Shown: positions 15,236-15,647 of the stretch, in pieces
Layout of the letters: every line of letters starts with the position of its first letter
Numbering within the stretch: position 1 is the stretch's first letter
Origin: Solirubrobacteraceae bacterium
GTDB lineage: Bacteria > Actinomycetota > Thermoleophilia > Solirubrobacterales > Solirubrobacteraceae
Assembly (NCBI GenBank): GCA_016462625.1
Contig: JAEMSV010000085.1
Span: 1 to 15,647, forward strand
Reading direction: 5' to 3'
Length of the DNA stretch: 15,647 nt
The notes under the pieces: model-generated
What the model saw: only the letters and a program-made list of their open reading frames with translations
The model's database searches: none
What the model was told of the DNA's origin: nothing
Program-made: the position numbers and the translations under genes

Positions 15236-15647
15236 TCAGCTGGCCGGCGCGCCCATCGACTTCCAGTAGTCGTTGAGCGCGCCGTTCGTCTTCACGAACC
15301 AGACGATCGGGCCGACCAGGATGAAGATGCCGGGGAAGTACCACAGTCCGGTCGCCGCGCTCACCGGCTTCTCCTTGCCCTGGCGCTCGTAGAGCCCGCC
15401 GACCTCGTTGGAGTTGATGTAGGGCATCACGATGCCGACGAAGAGCGCGAGGAGCAGCGCCACCACGCCGCCGAGGCCCTGGCCGCTGTGCCTCTTCATC
15501 TCCTCGTGCGTGGCGTAGTACCAGTACGCCGAGTAGATGCCGAACGTCACGATCGTCAGCAGGATGCACATGCCGGTCCCGCGGACCTTGCCGATCTCGC
15601 CGCTCTGCGGTGCCGCGTAGGCGGGCGGCGCGGCGTCATAGGTCGGC
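15236..15647 (-). CDS. DUF4234 membrane protein, 5' truncated by window edge
   Basis: The frame is open to the right edge, so the start lies outside the window. The visible part begins with a Pro/Ala/Tyr-rich cytoplasmic-type stretch (PTYDAAPPAYAAP), then GKVRGTGMC and three hydrophobic segments: MCILLTIVTFGIYSAYWYY, GGVVALLLALFVGIVM and LWYFPGIFILVGPIVWFV. The order GKVR, then IVTFGIYSAYWYY, then HEEMKRHSGQG is the DUF4234 signature. The family is small integral membrane proteins of unknown role, common in actinobacteria. The in-frame ATG at 15571 lies inside the first membrane segment and is not the start. The gene converges on the small acidic ORF, with CCAGCTCAGCTGG (15231-15243) spanning its stop codon. 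Confidence 0.85.
   Translation of the reverse strand, partial: PTYDAAPPAYAAPQSGEIGKVRGTGMCILLTIVTFGIYSAYWYYATHEEMKRHSGQGLGGVVALLLALFVGIVMPYINSNEVGGLYERQGKEKPVSAATGLWYFPGIFILVGPIVWFVKTNGALNDYWKSMGAPAS

Overview
The window is high-GC DNA (hand counts of sample 60-base lines give about 72% at 10981-11040). It carries class II ribonucleotide reductase, a DUF222/HNH (13E12-type) gene, an Lsr2-like relic, an HRP1-like CBS protein and a DUF4234 protein. This mix, with GTG/TTG starts and a TANNNT -10 element, points to an actinobacterium, most likely near Nocardioides; that is inference from gene content only. No tRNA, rRNA, CRISPR array, insertion sequence or prophage gene is visible.

Left part (1-2862): the 3' part of nrdJ, closed by a perfect 17-bp hairpin. 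Next (2885-6902): a block of visibly lower GC (about 62-63% in sample lines) with two divergent genes. One encodes a 1022-residue PLD-nuclease/SF2-helicase/DUF3427 protein on the minus strand; the other a membrane-anchored NERD-domain nuclease-like protein on the plus strand. They share a 190-bp intergenic region. This is the best candidate for a little-described system: a helicase-nuclease paired with a membrane NERD protein, plausibly for foreign-DNA defence or DNA repair.

Middle (7145-8879): a DUF222/HNH endonuclease gene whose predicted leaderless promoter and ATG lie inside a perfect actinobacterial SOS box, then a roughly 380-bp gene-poor stretch ending in a broken Lsr2 C-terminus. Right of this, ordinary-looking high-GC genes follow: a MutT-type Nudix hydrolase (-), a secreted protein of unknown function (+), a UvrA paralogue lacking the UvrB-binding domain (+), and a lipoprotein (-) whose 3' end overlaps that uvrA-like gene by 29 bp.

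Right end (13436-15647): a plus-strand run with a second NERD protein of the same length and layout as the first, a DksA/TraR-type zinc-finger protein, an HRP1-like twin-CBS protein and a 49-residue acidic protein whose ATG overlaps the CBS stop. A convergent DUF4234 membrane protein gene runs off the window.

Several genes touch DNA integrity or nucleotide supply (NrdJ, MutT, UvrA-like, SOS-controlled HNH, PLD-helicase, two NERD proteins). They do not form one operon; strands alternate and only 13436-15229 looks co-transcribed.
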